64,000 nt of DNA from DASQMT01 sp963827335 (GTDB lineage Bacteria; Actinomycetota; Thermoleophilia; Solirubrobacterales; Solirubrobacteraceae). The position numbers and the translations under genes are program-made. Every line of letters starts with the position of its first letter. Position 1 is the stretch's first letter. The notes beneath the pieces were generated by a model, which saw only the letters and a program-made list of their open reading frames with translations, was not told where the DNA came from and ran no database searches. Positions 45,285 to 53,504 of this stretch are shown piece by piece. The stretch is taken from NCBI GenBank assembly GCA_963827335.1, contig CAWHAP010000018.1, positions 124,001-188,000 of the forward strand, in the 5' to 3' direction.

Positions 45285-46540
45285 GGACCCGGCAGCGGAC
45301 CGTGCTCGGCCTCGAACGCGGCCTTGACCGACGCGAACCGCTCCAGGGCGCGATCCAGCGTGGCGCGGTCGTGCGTCGCCATCACGCTCGTGCGCAGCAG
45401 GGCGCCCGCCGGCGGCACCGCCGGGTGCAGCGCGACGTTGACGAAGACGCCCGCGTCGTAGAGCGCGCGCCACAGCAGGACGGCCTTCCAGTCGTCCCCG
45501 ACCACGACGGGGACGATCGGGGTGACGACGGTCGACCCGTCGGGCAGCGGCTGCGGCTCGACGACCGCGAAGCCGAGCTCGTGCAGCCCGCGGTTGAGGT
45601 AGGCGGCGTTCTCGAGCACGCGGGCGAACAGCGGCGGGCCGTCCTCGGAGCGGATCACCCGCAGCGCGGCGAGCGCGGCGCCCACGGCGGCCGGCACGGC
45701 GGCGGCGGTGAACAGGAACGCCCGCGACTGGATGCGCAGGAAGTCGATCACCTCGTGCGAGCCGGCGATGAAGCCGCCGCACGACGCGAGCGACTTCGAG
45801 AACGTGCCCATGCGCAGGTCCACGCCGTCCTCGACGCCGAACAGCTCGGCGGTGCCGGCCCCGCGCGCGCCCAGCACGCCGGCGCCGTGCGCCTCGTCGA
45901 CCATCAGGCGCGCACCGTGCGCGCGGCACAGCTCGACGATCTGCGGGAGCGGCGCGACGTCGCCCTCCATCGAGAACACGCCGTCGACCACCACGAGCAC
46001 CCCGCCGCCGTCGTCGGCGGCACGCTCGAGCATCTTCTCGAGCTTGTCGAGCCGGTTGTGGCGGAAGGGACGCAGCTTGGCCCGCGAGAGCAGGCAGCCG
46101 TCGAGGATCGAGGCGTGGTCGCCGGAGTCGGCGATCACCGTGTCGCCGGGCGCGAGGATCGTCCCGAGCGTGCCCACGTTGGCCTGGTGCCCGGTGGTGA
46201 AGACGATCGCCTCCTCGGTGCCCATCCACTCGGCGATCTCGCGCTCGAGCTCGAGGTGCAGCGAGAGCGTGCCGTTGAGCAGCCGCGAGCCGGTGAGCCC
46301 GGTGCCGTAGCGCTCCAGCGCGTCGCGCGCGCCCTGCATGACCCGGGGGTCGGCGGTGAGCCCGAGGTAGTTGTTCGAGCCGAGCATGATCCGCTCGGCC
46401 CCCTCCATCTCGACCACCGGCGCGGCAGCCGACTCGAGGGTCCGGAAGTAGGGGAGCAGGTCCGCCTCACGGGCGGCCCGGAGCTGCTCGGAGCGCTCGT
46501 GGCCGCGCACCTTGCTGAACACGTCGATGGCTGTCGGCAT
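45275..46540 (-). CDS. Serine palmitoyltransferase-like alpha-oxoamine synthase
   Basis: A 421-aa PLP enzyme of the alpha-oxoamine synthase family, which joins an amino acid to an acyl-CoA with loss of CO2. SNNYLGLTADPRV, the cofactor-stacking HAS in DSGDHASILDG, the DEAHGAGVLG aspartate and the lysine motif GTFSKSLASCGGF (Lys249) are present. The TFSKS form resembles serine palmitoyltransferase, while AONS and KBL usually read TLGKA. The start is ATG 46540; the longer frame is in the divergent gene. The neighbours, a GNAT-fold acyltransferase and a fatty acid 2-hydroxylase homologue, favour a sphingoid-base role. KBL or BioF cannot be excluded. Confidence 0.82.
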   Translation of the reverse strand: MPTAIDVFSKVRGHERSEQLRAAREADLLPYFRTLESAAAPVVEMEGAERIMLGSNNYLGLTADPRVMQGARDALERYGTGLTGSRLLNGTLSLHLELEREIAEWMGTEEAIVFTTGHQANVGTLGTILAPGDTVIADSGDHASILDGCLLSRAKLRPFRHNRLDKLEKMLERAADDGGGVLVVVDGVFSMEGDVAPLPQIVELCRAHGARLMVDEAHGAGVLGARGAGTAELFGVEDGVDLRMGTFSKSLASCGGFIAGSHEVIDFLRIQSRAFLFTAAAVPAAVGAALAALRVIRSEDGPPLFARVLENAAYLNRGLHELGFAVVEPQPLPDGSTVVTPIVPVVVGDDWKAVLLWRALYDAGVFVNVALHPAVPPAGALLRTSVMATHDRATLDRALERFASVKAAFEAEHGPLPGPGA

Positions 46541-46559
46541 TGCTAGCCTGCCCGCCTCC

Positions 46560-47690
46560 ATGGGGTCGCTCGAGATCCGGCCGGTCCATTCTACGGCCGA
46601 CCTCCGCCGGTTCATCCGGCTCCCGTTCCGCCTCTACCGGGACGAGCCCAACTGGGTGGCCCCGCTCCTCTTCGAGCGCAGGCGGTTCCTGGACCGCCGG
46701 AAGAACCCGTTCTTCGCGCACGGCCGCGCCGAGTACTTCCTCGCCCTGCGCGACGGCCGGCCGGTGGGCCGCATCAGCGCGCAGGTCGACGACAACTTCC
46801 AGCGCTTCCAGGAGAACCGCTGGGGCTGGTTCGGCTTCTTCGAGTGCGAGGAGGACCCGGAGGCGGCACGGGCGCTGCTGGACCGCGCCGAGCAGTGGCT
46901 GCGGGGCCAGGGCTGCGACCGCATGGTCGGCCCGGCCGACTTCACGACGAACGACGAGTGCGGCGTGCTGCTCGAGGGCCACGAGCGGACGCCGCTGATC
47001 CTCTCCCCGTGGACCCACCGCTACTACCCGGCGCTGCTCGAGGGCGCCGGCGTGGCGAAGGCGATGGACCTGCTCATGTGGGAGCTGCACATCACCGGCC
47101 GCGACAAGGTCAACCCGGTGATCTGGAAGCTCGCCGACCAGGTCGAGCCGCGCTACGGCGTGGTCGTGCGCCCGTTCCGCAAGCGCGACATCCAGGCGGA
47201 GATCTCGCGCTTCATGGAGGTCTACAACGCGGCCTGGGAGAAGAACTGGGGCTTCGTGCCGCTGACCGAAGCGGAGGTGCGCCACTACGCGGCGCAGCTC
47301 AAGCCGTTCCTCGACGAGAACTGGGCCTACGTGGCCGAGAAGGACGGCGAGACCGTCGGCGCCGCGCTCACGCTGCCCGACTACAACCAGGTGCTGCTGC
47401 ACCTGAACGGGCGGATCCTGCCGTTCGGGTGGGCGAAGTTCCTCTGGTACCGCCGCAAGATCGACCGCGTGCGCGTGTTCGCGCTCGGCGTCAAGCCCGA
47501 CTGGCAGCACACGGGCGTCGCCGCGAAGTTCTACGAGCGCCACTTCGAGGCCGCGACGCGCACGCCGCAGACGTCCGGGGAGATGGGCTGGATCCTCGAG
47601 ACGAACAAGAACATGAACAAGGCGATGGAGGCGATGGGCGGCGAGGTCGTGCGCCGCTTCCGGCTCTACGAGCGCGAGCTGGGCGGCTAA
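46560..47690 (+). CDS. GNAT-fold acyltransferase (possible ceramide synthase)
   Basis: A 376-aa protein of a GNAT-related family with N-terminal RRFIRLPFRLYRDEPNWVAPL and GRISAQVDDNFQRF segments, MVGPADFTTNDECGVLLEG in the middle, and a C-terminal GNAT-like core (VRVFALGVKPDWQHTGVAAKFYE, then GWILETNKNMNKAMEAMGG). It begins 19 bp from the divergent SPT-like gene and precedes a fatty acid 2-hydroxylase homologue. A bacterial ceramide synthase described in Caulobacter is, to my knowledge, also a GNAT-type protein, which together with the context suggests N-acylation of a sphingoid base. That function is inferred. TAGCCT lies 10 nt before the ATG. Confidence 0.75.
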   Translation: MGSLEIRPVHSTADLRRFIRLPFRLYRDEPNWVAPLLFERRRFLDRRKNPFFAHGRAEYFLALRDGRPVGRISAQVDDNFQRFQENRWGWFGFFECEEDPEAARALLDRAEQWLRGQGCDRMVGPADFTTNDECGVLLEGHERTPLILSPWTHRYYPALLEGAGVAKAMDLLMWELHITGRDKVNPVIWKLADQVEPRYGVVVRPFRKRDIQAEISRFMEVYNAAWEKNWGFVPLTEAEVRHYAAQLKPFLDENWAYVAEKDGETVGAALTLPDYNQVLLHLNGRILPFGWAKFLWYRRKIDRVRVFALGVKPDWQHTGVAAKFYERHFEAATRTPQTSGEMGWILETNKNMNKAMEAMGGEVVRRFRLYERELGG

Positions 47691-47730
47691 CCCCACCGAG
47701 CCGGCGCAGGCCATGCTTTAGGGTTGCCTC

Positions 47731-48345
47731 ATGCGGCGTTCCGAGCTCTTGAAGGCCTCCCCACCGATGTTCCAGTCGCCGTGGCTCGATCGGTTCACCC
47801 GGGTGCATCCGATCGTCCCGGTGCTCCTCTATGTCCCCGCCATCGTCGCCCTGTTCGCCTGGGGCGCCGACCGCACCGGCGCCCTCAACGCGATCGCCCT
47901 CGCCATGGGCGGCTACGCGGTCTGGACGCTCACCGAGTACTGGCTGCACCGCGTCGTGTTCCACTTCGAGCCCGAGCAGGGCATCGGCGCGCGGCTGCAC
48001 TGGATGATCCACGGCGTCCACCACGAGCATCCGAACGACCCGCTCCGGCTGGTCATGCCCCCGTCCGCCTCGGTGCCGCTGGCGCTGATGTTCGCCGGCC
48101 TGTTCTGGCTGGTGCTCGGCGAGCAGTGGTTCATGCCGTTCCTGAGCGGCTTCCTGGCGGGCTACCTGATCTACGACATGATCCACTACCACGTGCACCA
48201 CCACCGGCCGCGGACGCGGGTCGGGCGGCGGCTGCGCGAGCTGCACATGCGCCACCACTTCCAGGACGACGAGCGCGGCTTCGGCGTGAGCGCGCCGTAC
48301 TGGGATCACGTGTTCGGGACCCCGCCGGACCGGCCTTCGCGTTGA
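47731..48345 (+). CDS. Fatty acid 2-hydroxylase-like diiron membrane enzyme
   Basis: A 204-aa member of the fatty acid hydroxylase/sterol desaturase superfamily. Four to five membrane helices carry the histidine clusters HRVVFH (about residue 74), HGVHHEHP (about 94), HYHVHHH (about 151) and HMRHHF (about 171), which bind the diiron centre. The spacing is most like FA2H/Scs7 enzymes that hydroxylate the alpha carbon of ceramide acyl chains. TAGGGT ends 6 nt before the ATG with no Shine-Dalgarno. Beside the SPT-like and GNAT genes this supports a hydroxylated sphingolipid; a carotenoid or other lipid substrate is the alternative. Confidence 0.83.
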   Translation: MRRSELLKASPPMFQSPWLDRFTRVHPIVPVLLYVPAIVALFAWGADRTGALNAIALAMGGYAVWTLTEYWLHRVVFHFEPEQGIGARLHWMIHGVHHEHPNDPLRLVMPPSASVPLALMFAGLFWLVLGEQWFMPFLSGFLAGYLIYDMIHYHVHHHRPRTRVGRRLRELHMRHHFQDDERGFGVSAPYWDHVFGTPPDRPSR

Positions 48346-48380
48346 AGCCGTCCCCCGGGACCGTCACACTGCTCGGCTGA

Positions 48381-48680
48381 GTGAGCCTCGAGCCCGACAG
48401 CCAGCCGGAGTACGAGGAGGGGGAGGTCGTCGACGGCCTCCCCGTCCCGGCCCCGCCACCACCCGTCCCCGAGCCGGTCCGCGTCGCCCAGGTGCCCGCG
48501 CGCCAGGCCGCCGCGCTGGCCGCCACCGGCTTCGTCGCGGGCGCGGCGACCGTCGCCGTCGTCGCGCACCGCCGCTCGCGCGTCAGCCGCCGCAGGCGCA
48601 GGAAGAGCAAGGGCGCGCTCGGCGAGATCGTCGGGTCGAACTCGTTCCTCGTCGACGTGCATCTCGTTCGCCGCGATTAG
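48381..48680 (+). CDS. Single-pass membrane protein, 99 aa
   Basis: An acidic, Pro-rich N-terminus (EPDSQPEYEEGEVVDGLPVP, then a proline run) leads to one membrane helix (about residues 45-65, AALAATGFVAGAATVAVVAHRR), an Arg/Lys cluster (RRSRVSRRRRRKSKG) and a short end LGEIVGSNSFLVDVHLVRRD. I do not recognise the family. It starts with GTG 35 bp after the hydroxylase gene and may share its transcript. Coding is supported by biased composition and a clean topology signal. Confidence 0.6.
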   Translation: MSLEPDSQPEYEEGEVVDGLPVPAPPPPVPEPVRVAQVPARQAAALAATGFVAGAATVAVVAHRRSRVSRRRRRKSKGALGEIVGSNSFLVDVHLVRRD

Positions 48681-48697
48681 CGCCGGCGGGCGCGTCG

Positions 48698-48718
48698 TGC
48701 CGGTGTTGACGTTCGCCC
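48698..48718. repeat. Dispersed 21-bp repeat
   Basis: Exactly identical to 24024-24044, 24.7 kb away, and located between genes. The same core (GGTGTTGACGTTCG) occurs inverted inside the DUF559 gene at 10238-10251. It may be a relic of a DUF559 copy or a separate intergenic repeat. Confidence 0.8.
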
Positions 48719-48774
48719 GCGGAGAGCGGCCTTCGCCGGCGCGACCCGCCGCCGCGACCGGTAGAACCCCGGCC

Positions 48775-49800
48775 ATGCAGCACGAGCTCCGCGTCGAGGT
48801 CGCCCCGCCCTGGCCGTTCCGGCTCGCGGGCGGGTCGGCGAACGGGCTGACGCGGCGGCGCGGCGCGTCGGTCCAGCGGCTGCTCCACCGCGGCGACCGG
48901 CCGGTCCACGTCGCCGTGATCCAGCCCGCGCCGGGCCGCGTGATCTTCGGCGCCCGCGCGGCGTCGGAGCCCGACGCGATGTGGGGCATCCGGCGGATGC
49001 GCTTCGCCACCGGCGTCGATGACGACCTGCGCCCGTTCTACGACGCGTTCCGCGACGACCCGGTGATCGGCCGGGCGGTGCGGAGCGCCCCGCACGTCCG
49101 CCTCCGGCGCACGCCCGTGCCGTGGGAGGCGCTGCTGGCCGCGGTGTGCGAGCAGCTGATCGAGATCGAGCGCGCGATCCAGATCCAGCGGCGGCTGATC
49201 GCCCGCCACGGCGTGCGCTGCGACCGCACCGGCCTGCGCGACCTGCCGTCGCCGGCCGCCGTCGCCGCGCTCGCGCCGGCCGAGCTCGCCGCGTTCGACC
49301 TCGCGCCGGCGCGGGCGCTCACCCTGCGGCGCGCGGCCGCCGACGTCGCCGCCGGCCGGATCGACCTGCTCGCGGACGACCCGATGCCGGGCTGGCGCAG
49401 GCTGCGCGCGATCCCGGGGATCGGGCCGTGGACGCTCGAGATGCTCGCCGGCTTCGGCCAGGGCCGCTACGACCGCGTCGCCGCGGGCGACCTCGGCTTC
49501 CTCAAGCTCGTCGGCCGCATCACCACCGGCAACCCGCGCGCCCGCGCCACCGAGGAGGAGGTGCGCGCGTTCTTCGCGCCCTACGGGGACTGGAAGGCGC
49601 TGGCCGGCGCGCACCTGGTGCGGGCCGCCGGCGCCGGGCTGCTCAGCCTCGATCCGCCGACCATCGTGGATGCATCCCCGTCGTGGGCGCGGTCCAGGGT
49701 CGATCGGCGGCGCACGCACAGGGTGGTCCCTTTGCAAGCCGCCGATCGGCGCTGGGCCGTGATGCACGGCGGGGAGGCGCCGCGGGAATCGGTGGATTGA
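48775..49800 (+). CDS. AlkA-like DNA-3-methyladenine glycosylase
   Basis: A 341-aa HhH-GPD superfamily glycosylase that excises alkylated bases. The N-terminal region (about residues 1-110) is AlkA_N-like. The helix-hairpin-helix is RAIPGIGPWTLEML (about 208-221) and the catalytic aspartate is in AAGDLGFLK (Asp239). About 50 residues past the usual end are Arg-rich and of doubtful structure. The ATG at 48775 follows TAGAAC by 7 nt; a GTG further upstream at 48697 lies in the dispersed repeat and is rejected. Confidence 0.85.
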   Translation: MQHELRVEVAPPWPFRLAGGSANGLTRRRGASVQRLLHRGDRPVHVAVIQPAPGRVIFGARAASEPDAMWGIRRMRFATGVDDDLRPFYDAFRDDPVIGRAVRSAPHVRLRRTPVPWEALLAAVCEQLIEIERAIQIQRRLIARHGVRCDRTGLRDLPSPAAVAALAPAELAAFDLAPARALTLRRAAADVAAGRIDLLADDPMPGWRRLRAIPGIGPWTLEMLAGFGQGRYDRVAAGDLGFLKLVGRITTGNPRARATEEEVRAFFAPYGDWKALAGAHLVRAAGAGLLSLDPPTIVDASPSWARSRVDRRRTHRVVPLQAADRRWAVMHGGEAPRESVD

Positions 49801-49803
49801 GGC

Positions 49804-50850
49804 TCAGTCCTGCTCCAGCGCGTCGCGCGGATCCAGCCCTTCGCCTGCCAGGAACTCGTTCGTCATCGCCTGCTCGGCGCTCTGCCGCTCGCTGATCAGG
49901 CCCTGCTCGTCCATCCAGTCGATGTAGCGCTGCCAGTCCGCCGGGTCCTGGTAGCCGAACGCGTTGTCGGCGTCGGCCGGGAAGAACACGGGCAGCGTCG
50001 CCTTCACGACCGCCTCCTGCAGCCCCCGATCCAGACCCTCGTCGGCCTGCATGAGGCCGTCGAGCGCGCCGTCCGGGTCCTCGCGCAGCGCGACGTGCCC
50101 GCGCGCGGTGGCCTGCATGAAGCGCCGTACCTTGGCGCCGAACTCCTCCGAGAGGTCGCGCCGGCGCACGACGAACACGAGCTCGGCGTAGGTCGGCACG
50201 CCGAGGTTCTCCATCCGCTGGATGACTGGCTTGCGGCCGCGCCGCGCCAGGTCGACGCCCTCGTAGTTCCAGAACGCGCCGAGCGTGGCGTCGACCTTGC
50301 CCGACAGCATCGCGGGCACGAGGTTGAAGCCGACGTTCGTCTCCTTGACGCTCCCCGGGTCGACGCCGGCGGTGTCGAGGATCGTCTTCAGGTACGCGCT
50401 CTGGTACGGGATCCCGGAGGTGCCGACGCGCTTGCCGCGCAGGTCGCGCGGCGTGCGCACGCCGGCCTTGCCGACGGCCATCAGCGAGGTGAGCGGCCGC
50501 TGCACGAGCGCGCCGACCGACACGAGCTCCGCCCCCTTGTCGCGCGCGAGCAGCAGCTCCGGCTCGTAGGAGACCGCGATGTCGGTCCGGCCGGCGAGCA
50601 GCAGCTTGAGCGGCGCCGAGGGGTCCGGCGGCGGCGTGATCGTCACGTCGAGGCCGGCCTTCGCGTAGGCGCCGGTCTCCCGCGCCGCGTAGATCCCGGC
50701 GTGGTCGGCGTTCGGGAAGTAGTCGAGCACGACGCGCAGCGGCTCGGTCTTCCCGGCCGCACCCACCGACGCGGGGTCGGGCTCGGGCTTCTCGCCGCAG
50801 GCGGGCAGGACGGCGAGCAGCAGCAGCAGCGGAAGCAGGCGGCGGGTCAT
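49804..50850 (-). CDS. thiY: Thiamine-precursor ABC transporter substrate-binding lipoprotein
   Basis: A 348-aa NMT1/ThiY-type binding protein. The lipobox LPAC gives the anchor cysteine (Cys18). The mature domain has LDYFPNADHAGIYAARETGAYAKAGLDV, matching the HMP-binding ThiY lead (LDWYPNPDHAG-like), and GKRVGTSGIPYQSAYL. It is the third gene of a TPP-riboswitch-controlled transporter and should capture a thiamine pyrimidine precursor at the outer membrane face. ATG 50850 overlaps the permease stop (ATGA). Confidence 0.88.
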   Translation of the reverse strand: MTRRLLPLLLLLAVLPACGEKPEPDPASVGAAGKTEPLRVVLDYFPNADHAGIYAARETGAYAKAGLDVTITPPPDPSAPLKLLLAGRTDIAVSYEPELLLARDKGAELVSVGALVQRPLTSLMAVGKAGVRTPRDLRGKRVGTSGIPYQSAYLKTILDTAGVDPGSVKETNVGFNLVPAMLSGKVDATLGAFWNYEGVDLARRGRKPVIQRMENLGVPTYAELVFVVRRRDLSEEFGAKVRRFMQATARGHVALREDPDGALDGLMQADEGLDRGLQEAVVKATLPVFFPADADNAFGYQDPADWQRYIDWMDEQGLISERQSAEQAMTNEFLAGEGLDPRDALEQD

Positions 50851-51593
50851 GATCCTCCGGGATCGGTGCGTGGGAGCCAGTCGACCACGCGCCGCTCGAG
50901 CAGCGCGCAGGCGGCGTAGAGGGCGATGGCGAGCAGGAAGAGCAGGAGCACGGCGGCGAAGGCGCGCGCCGTGGCGAGCTGGCCGTTGGCGGTGATGAGC
51001 GTGCGCCCGAGGCCGGACTCGGCCCCGGCCCACTCGGCGAAGACGGCGCCGATGACCGCGACCGCGGCGGCCACCTTCAGGCCGGTGAACGCGGCGGGCA
51101 GGGCGGCGGGCGCCTCGACCAGCCGCAGCGACTGCCAGCGCGTGGCCTGGAGCGAGCGCATCAGCCGGCGGGCATCGGGGTCGGCGGCGCGCAGCCCGTC
51201 GTAGAGGTTGATCGTGATCGGGAAGAAGCAGACGAGCGCGACGAGCAGCACCTTGGGCGCGAGGCCGAAGCCGAGCACGAGGATCACCAGCGGCGCGAGC
51301 ACGGGGACCGGGACCGCCTGCGAGCCGATCACGAACGGGTGCAGCGCGCGGCGGACGCCGGGCCACAGGTGCATCGCGACGCCGAGCGCCGCGCCGGACA
51401 CCGTCGCGGCGAGCAGCCCGAGCACGACCTCGTAGCTCGTCGTCCACAGGTCGGGCGCGAGCAGCGACCGGTCCTCCCACAGCGCCTCGAGCACCTGCGT
51501 CGGCGCGGGCAGGATCAGCTCGTCGACGCCGCCGGTGCGCACGAGCGCCTCCCAGCCGCCGAGCAGGGCGAGCAGCACGAGGAGCGCGATCAC
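50847..51593 (-). CDS. thiX: Thiamine-precursor ABC transporter permease
   Basis: A 248-aa permease of the SsuC/ThiX type with about six helices. The coupling EAA-like loop is DPDARRLMRSLQATRWQSLRLVEAPAALPAAFTGLKVA. The GTG at 51593 overlaps the ATPase stop (GTGA). With the adjacent ATPase and binding protein it forms a complete importer. Its assignment to thiamine precursor depends on the riboswitch and the ThiY-like binding protein. Confidence 0.87.
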   Translation of the reverse strand: MIALLVLLALLGGWEALVRTGGVDELILPAPTQVLEALWEDRSLLAPDLWTTSYEVVLGLLAATVSGAALGVAMHLWPGVRRALHPFVIGSQAVPVPVLAPLVILVLGFGLAPKVLLVALVCFFPITINLYDGLRAADPDARRLMRSLQATRWQSLRLVEAPAALPAAFTGLKVAAAVAVIGAVFAEWAGAESGLGRTLITANGQLATARAFAAVLLLFLLAIALYAACALLERRVVDWLPRTDPGGS

Positions 51594-52300
51594 GGCGCCC
51601 CCAGCGCGTGCAGCGCGCGCTCGCGCAGCGCGACCACGGCGCCGTCGTCCCGGCGCCGCGGCCGCGGGCGGTCGACCGCGAGCGTCTCGACGACGCGGCC
51701 GGGCCGGGGCGAGAGCAGGACGACGCGGTCCGCGAGCAGGATCGCCTCCTCGACGTCGTGCGTCACGAGCAGCACGGTCCGCGGCTCGTGCGCCAGCGCA
51801 GCGGCGAGCCAGGCCTGCACCTGCAGCCGGGTGAGCGCGTCGAGCGCGCTGAACGGCTCGTCGAGGCAGAGGACGGGCCGGCCCGCCAGGAGCGTGCGCA
51901 GGAACGCGATGCGCTGGCGCATCCCGCCCGAGAGCGCCGCCGGGCGGGCGTGCTCGAACCCCTCGAGCCCGAAGGCGGCGAAGTGCTCGTGCGCGCGCGC
52001 CCGCGCCTCCGCGCGCGACGCGCCGGCCACGCGCAGCGCGAGCCCGGCGTTGTCGAGCGCGCTCAGCCACGGCAGCAGGGCGTCGCGCTGCGGCATGAGC
52101 GCGGCGGGGCCGGCCGCGACGCGCCCGGCGTCCGGCGCCACGAGGCCGCAGACGAGCTCGAGCAGCGTCGACTTGCCGCAGCCGCTCGGCCCGGCCAGCG
52201 CCACGATCTCGCCTGCCGCGACATGCAGCGACACGCCGCGCAGCGCCTCCACGGTGCCGTAGGACTTGTCCACGGCGTCGAGCTCGACCTCGCTCTGCAA
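51590..52300 (-). CDS. thiZ: Thiamine-precursor ABC transporter ATPase
   Basis: An ATPase of about 236 aa with Walker A GPSGCGKST, signature LSGGMRQRIAFLRTL and Walker B VLCLDEPFSALDA. The ATG at 52318 lies inside the conserved GGTAAT of the TPP riboswitch and so is unlikely to be the initiator. The TTG at 52300 has GGAGGG 4 nt upstream, formed by the tail of the riboswitch, and is preferred. The ATPase core loses nothing. It heads the operon thiZ-thiX-thiY. Confidence 0.85.
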   Translation of the reverse strand: MQSEVELDAVDKSYGTVEALRGVSLHVAAGEIVALAGPSGCGKSTLLELVCGLVAPDAGRVAAGPAALMPQRDALLPWLSALDNAGLALRVAGASRAEARARAHEHFAAFGLEGFEHARPAALSGGMRQRIAFLRTLLAGRPVLCLDEPFSALDALTRLQVQAWLAAALAHEPRTVLLVTHDVEEAILLADRVVLLSPRPGRVVETLAVDRPRPRRRDDGAVVALRERALHALGAP

Positions 52301-52395
52301 CGCTCCCTCCGCGGGCATTACCCCGAACAGGTTCGAAGGGTCAGATCCAGCGCGGACCTATCTCAGCCGGGCGTTCTCCCCAGCCCCCCTGATGA
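52301..52395 (-). promoter_or_regulatory. TPP riboswitch (THI element)
   Basis: Read on the minus strand, the conserved parts occur in order: CTGAGA (52366-52361), GACCCTT (52342-52336), GAACCTG (52334-52328), GGTAAT (52322-52317) and the GCGGAGGGA tail (52312-52304). The GGAGGG of the tail can serve as Shine-Dalgarno, so thiamine pyrophosphate binding should block translation of the ATPase gene. Confidence 0.93.
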
Positions 52396-52423
52396 CACTC
52401 CAAGGCCTCTAGGCTACCGCCTC

Positions 52424-52996
52424 GTGCTGCGCCCGGCGTACCCGATCACGACCGAGCGGCTCGTCCTGCGCCCGTTCGAGGAGCGCGACCTCGACTGGCT
52501 CCTCACCCTGCACCGCGACCCGGAGGTGATCCGCCACGTCCCGTGGGACCCGCGCACGCGCGAGGAGCTCCTGCCCAAGCTCGGGCGGACCGCGCTCGAG
52601 CAGGAGGGCGACGCGCTGAACCTGGCGGCGGTCGTCGCAGCCACGGGCGAGCCGGTGGGCGACCTGTCGCTGTTCTGGACGAGCGCGGAGCACCGCCAGG
52701 GCGAGCTCGGCTACCTGCTCGATCCCGCCCACCAGGGCCGCGGCTACGCGACCGAGGCGGCTCGTGCGCTGCTCGCGGTCGGCTTCGAGGCCGCGGGGTT
52801 CCACCGCATTACCGCTCGCCTGGACGCGCGCAACACGGCCTCGGCCAGGGTCGCCGAGCGGCTCGGCATGCGGCGCGAGGCGCACCTCGTGCAGAACGAG
52901 CGCATGAAGGGCGAGTGGGTCGACGAGCTCGTCTACGCCATGCTGGCGAGCGAGTGGGCGACCTCGGCCGAGGTGCTCTCGAACCGCAGCGCGTAG
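52424..52996 (+). CDS. RimJ/RimL-type GNAT acetyltransferase
   Basis: A 190-aa GNAT protein of the Acetyltransf_3 type: TERLVLRPFEERDLDWLLTL at the start, the acetyl-CoA loop LGYLLDPAHQGRGYATEAARALL (about residues 92-114) and RLDARNTASARVAERLGMRREAH at the end. The likely substrate is a protein N-terminus or small amine. GTG start with TAGGCT 8 nt upstream and no Shine-Dalgarno. Its last 64 bp overlap the end of the convergent PilZ gene. Confidence 0.85.
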   Translation: MLRPAYPITTERLVLRPFEERDLDWLLTLHRDPEVIRHVPWDPRTREELLPKLGRTALEQEGDALNLAAVVAATGEPVGDLSLFWTSAEHRQGELGYLLDPAHQGRGYATEAARALLAVGFEAAGFHRITARLDARNTASARVAERLGMRREAHLVQNERMKGEWVDELVYAMLASEWATSAEVLSNRSA

Positions 52997-53226
52997 ACGC
53001 CGTAGCGCTGCTCGCGCAGCACGCGGGCGGACCCGTCCACGACCTGGCCGGGGGAGAGGGGGAGGTCGAAGAACACGACCTCGTCCTGCGCGAGCGGCCG
53101 GTTCGTCGTCACCGACATGCCGCCCGGCCCGAGGTCGAGCGTGCGCGCCTCGATCGGCGATCCCTTCTGGCGGCGCAGCGTGCACGCCACCGACAGCTCG
53201 ATCCGGGGACCGCCGCGCCGCTCCAT
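52933..53226 (-). CDS. PilZ-domain protein
   Basis: A 97-aa single PilZ domain. The cyclic-di-GMP motifs are the N-terminal arginine cluster MERRGGPRIELS and DLGPGGMSV (about residues 34-42, equivalent to D/NxSxxG). The C-terminal strand region GVYALRFEST is typical. The ATG at 53226 is chosen because it places the RxxxR-like motif at the N-terminus. It overlaps the 3' end of the convergent GNAT gene. The glycine in place of the usual serine of DxSxxG may weaken ligand binding. Confidence 0.75.
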   Translation of the reverse strand: MERRGGPRIELSVACTLRRQKGSPIEARTLDLGPGGMSVTTNRPLAQDEVVFFDLPLSPGQVVDGSARVLREQRYGVYALRFESTSAEVAHSLASMA

Positions 53227-53283
53227 GCCCCGATCATCGCCCCCGGCGTGCGGCACCACAAGCGCGGCGGTCAGAACGTCGCG

Positions 53284-53475
53284 TCAGGAGCCCCGGACGC
53301 CCTGGTCGTGGCGCTGGGAGGAGCGTTTCGGCACCCGGCTGCCGCGCCGGGCCACGAACGTCCACACGGCGCCGATGACGAGCACGGCGGCGAGCACCGT
53401 CGCGAGGATCACGAGGAAGCCCCAGCCGCCGGAGTCCTCGGCGCTTGAGGCGAGCACGGTGAGGAGAGGGGTCAT
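53284..53475 (-). CDS. Small single-pass membrane protein, 63 aa
   Basis: Contains one strong membrane helix (about residues 17-42, GWGFLVILATVLAAVLVIGAVWTFVA) followed by a basic tail (RRGSRVPKRSSQRHD). It lies between the PilZ and VWA genes on the same strand. I do not recognise the family. Composition and topology support coding; no strong ribosome-binding site is seen. Confidence 0.5.
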   Translation of the reverse strand: MTPLLTVLASSAEDSGGWGFLVILATVLAAVLVIGAVWTFVARRGSRVPKRSSQRHDQGVRGS

Positions 53476-53504
53476 GCCGGTGGGCTACCCGGCGCGCGGC
53501 CGGC

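Noticed and set aside
52316..52318. ATG as start of the thiamine transporter ATPase
   Set aside because: It is part of the conserved GGTAAT of the TPP riboswitch; TTG 52300 has the better ribosome-binding site.
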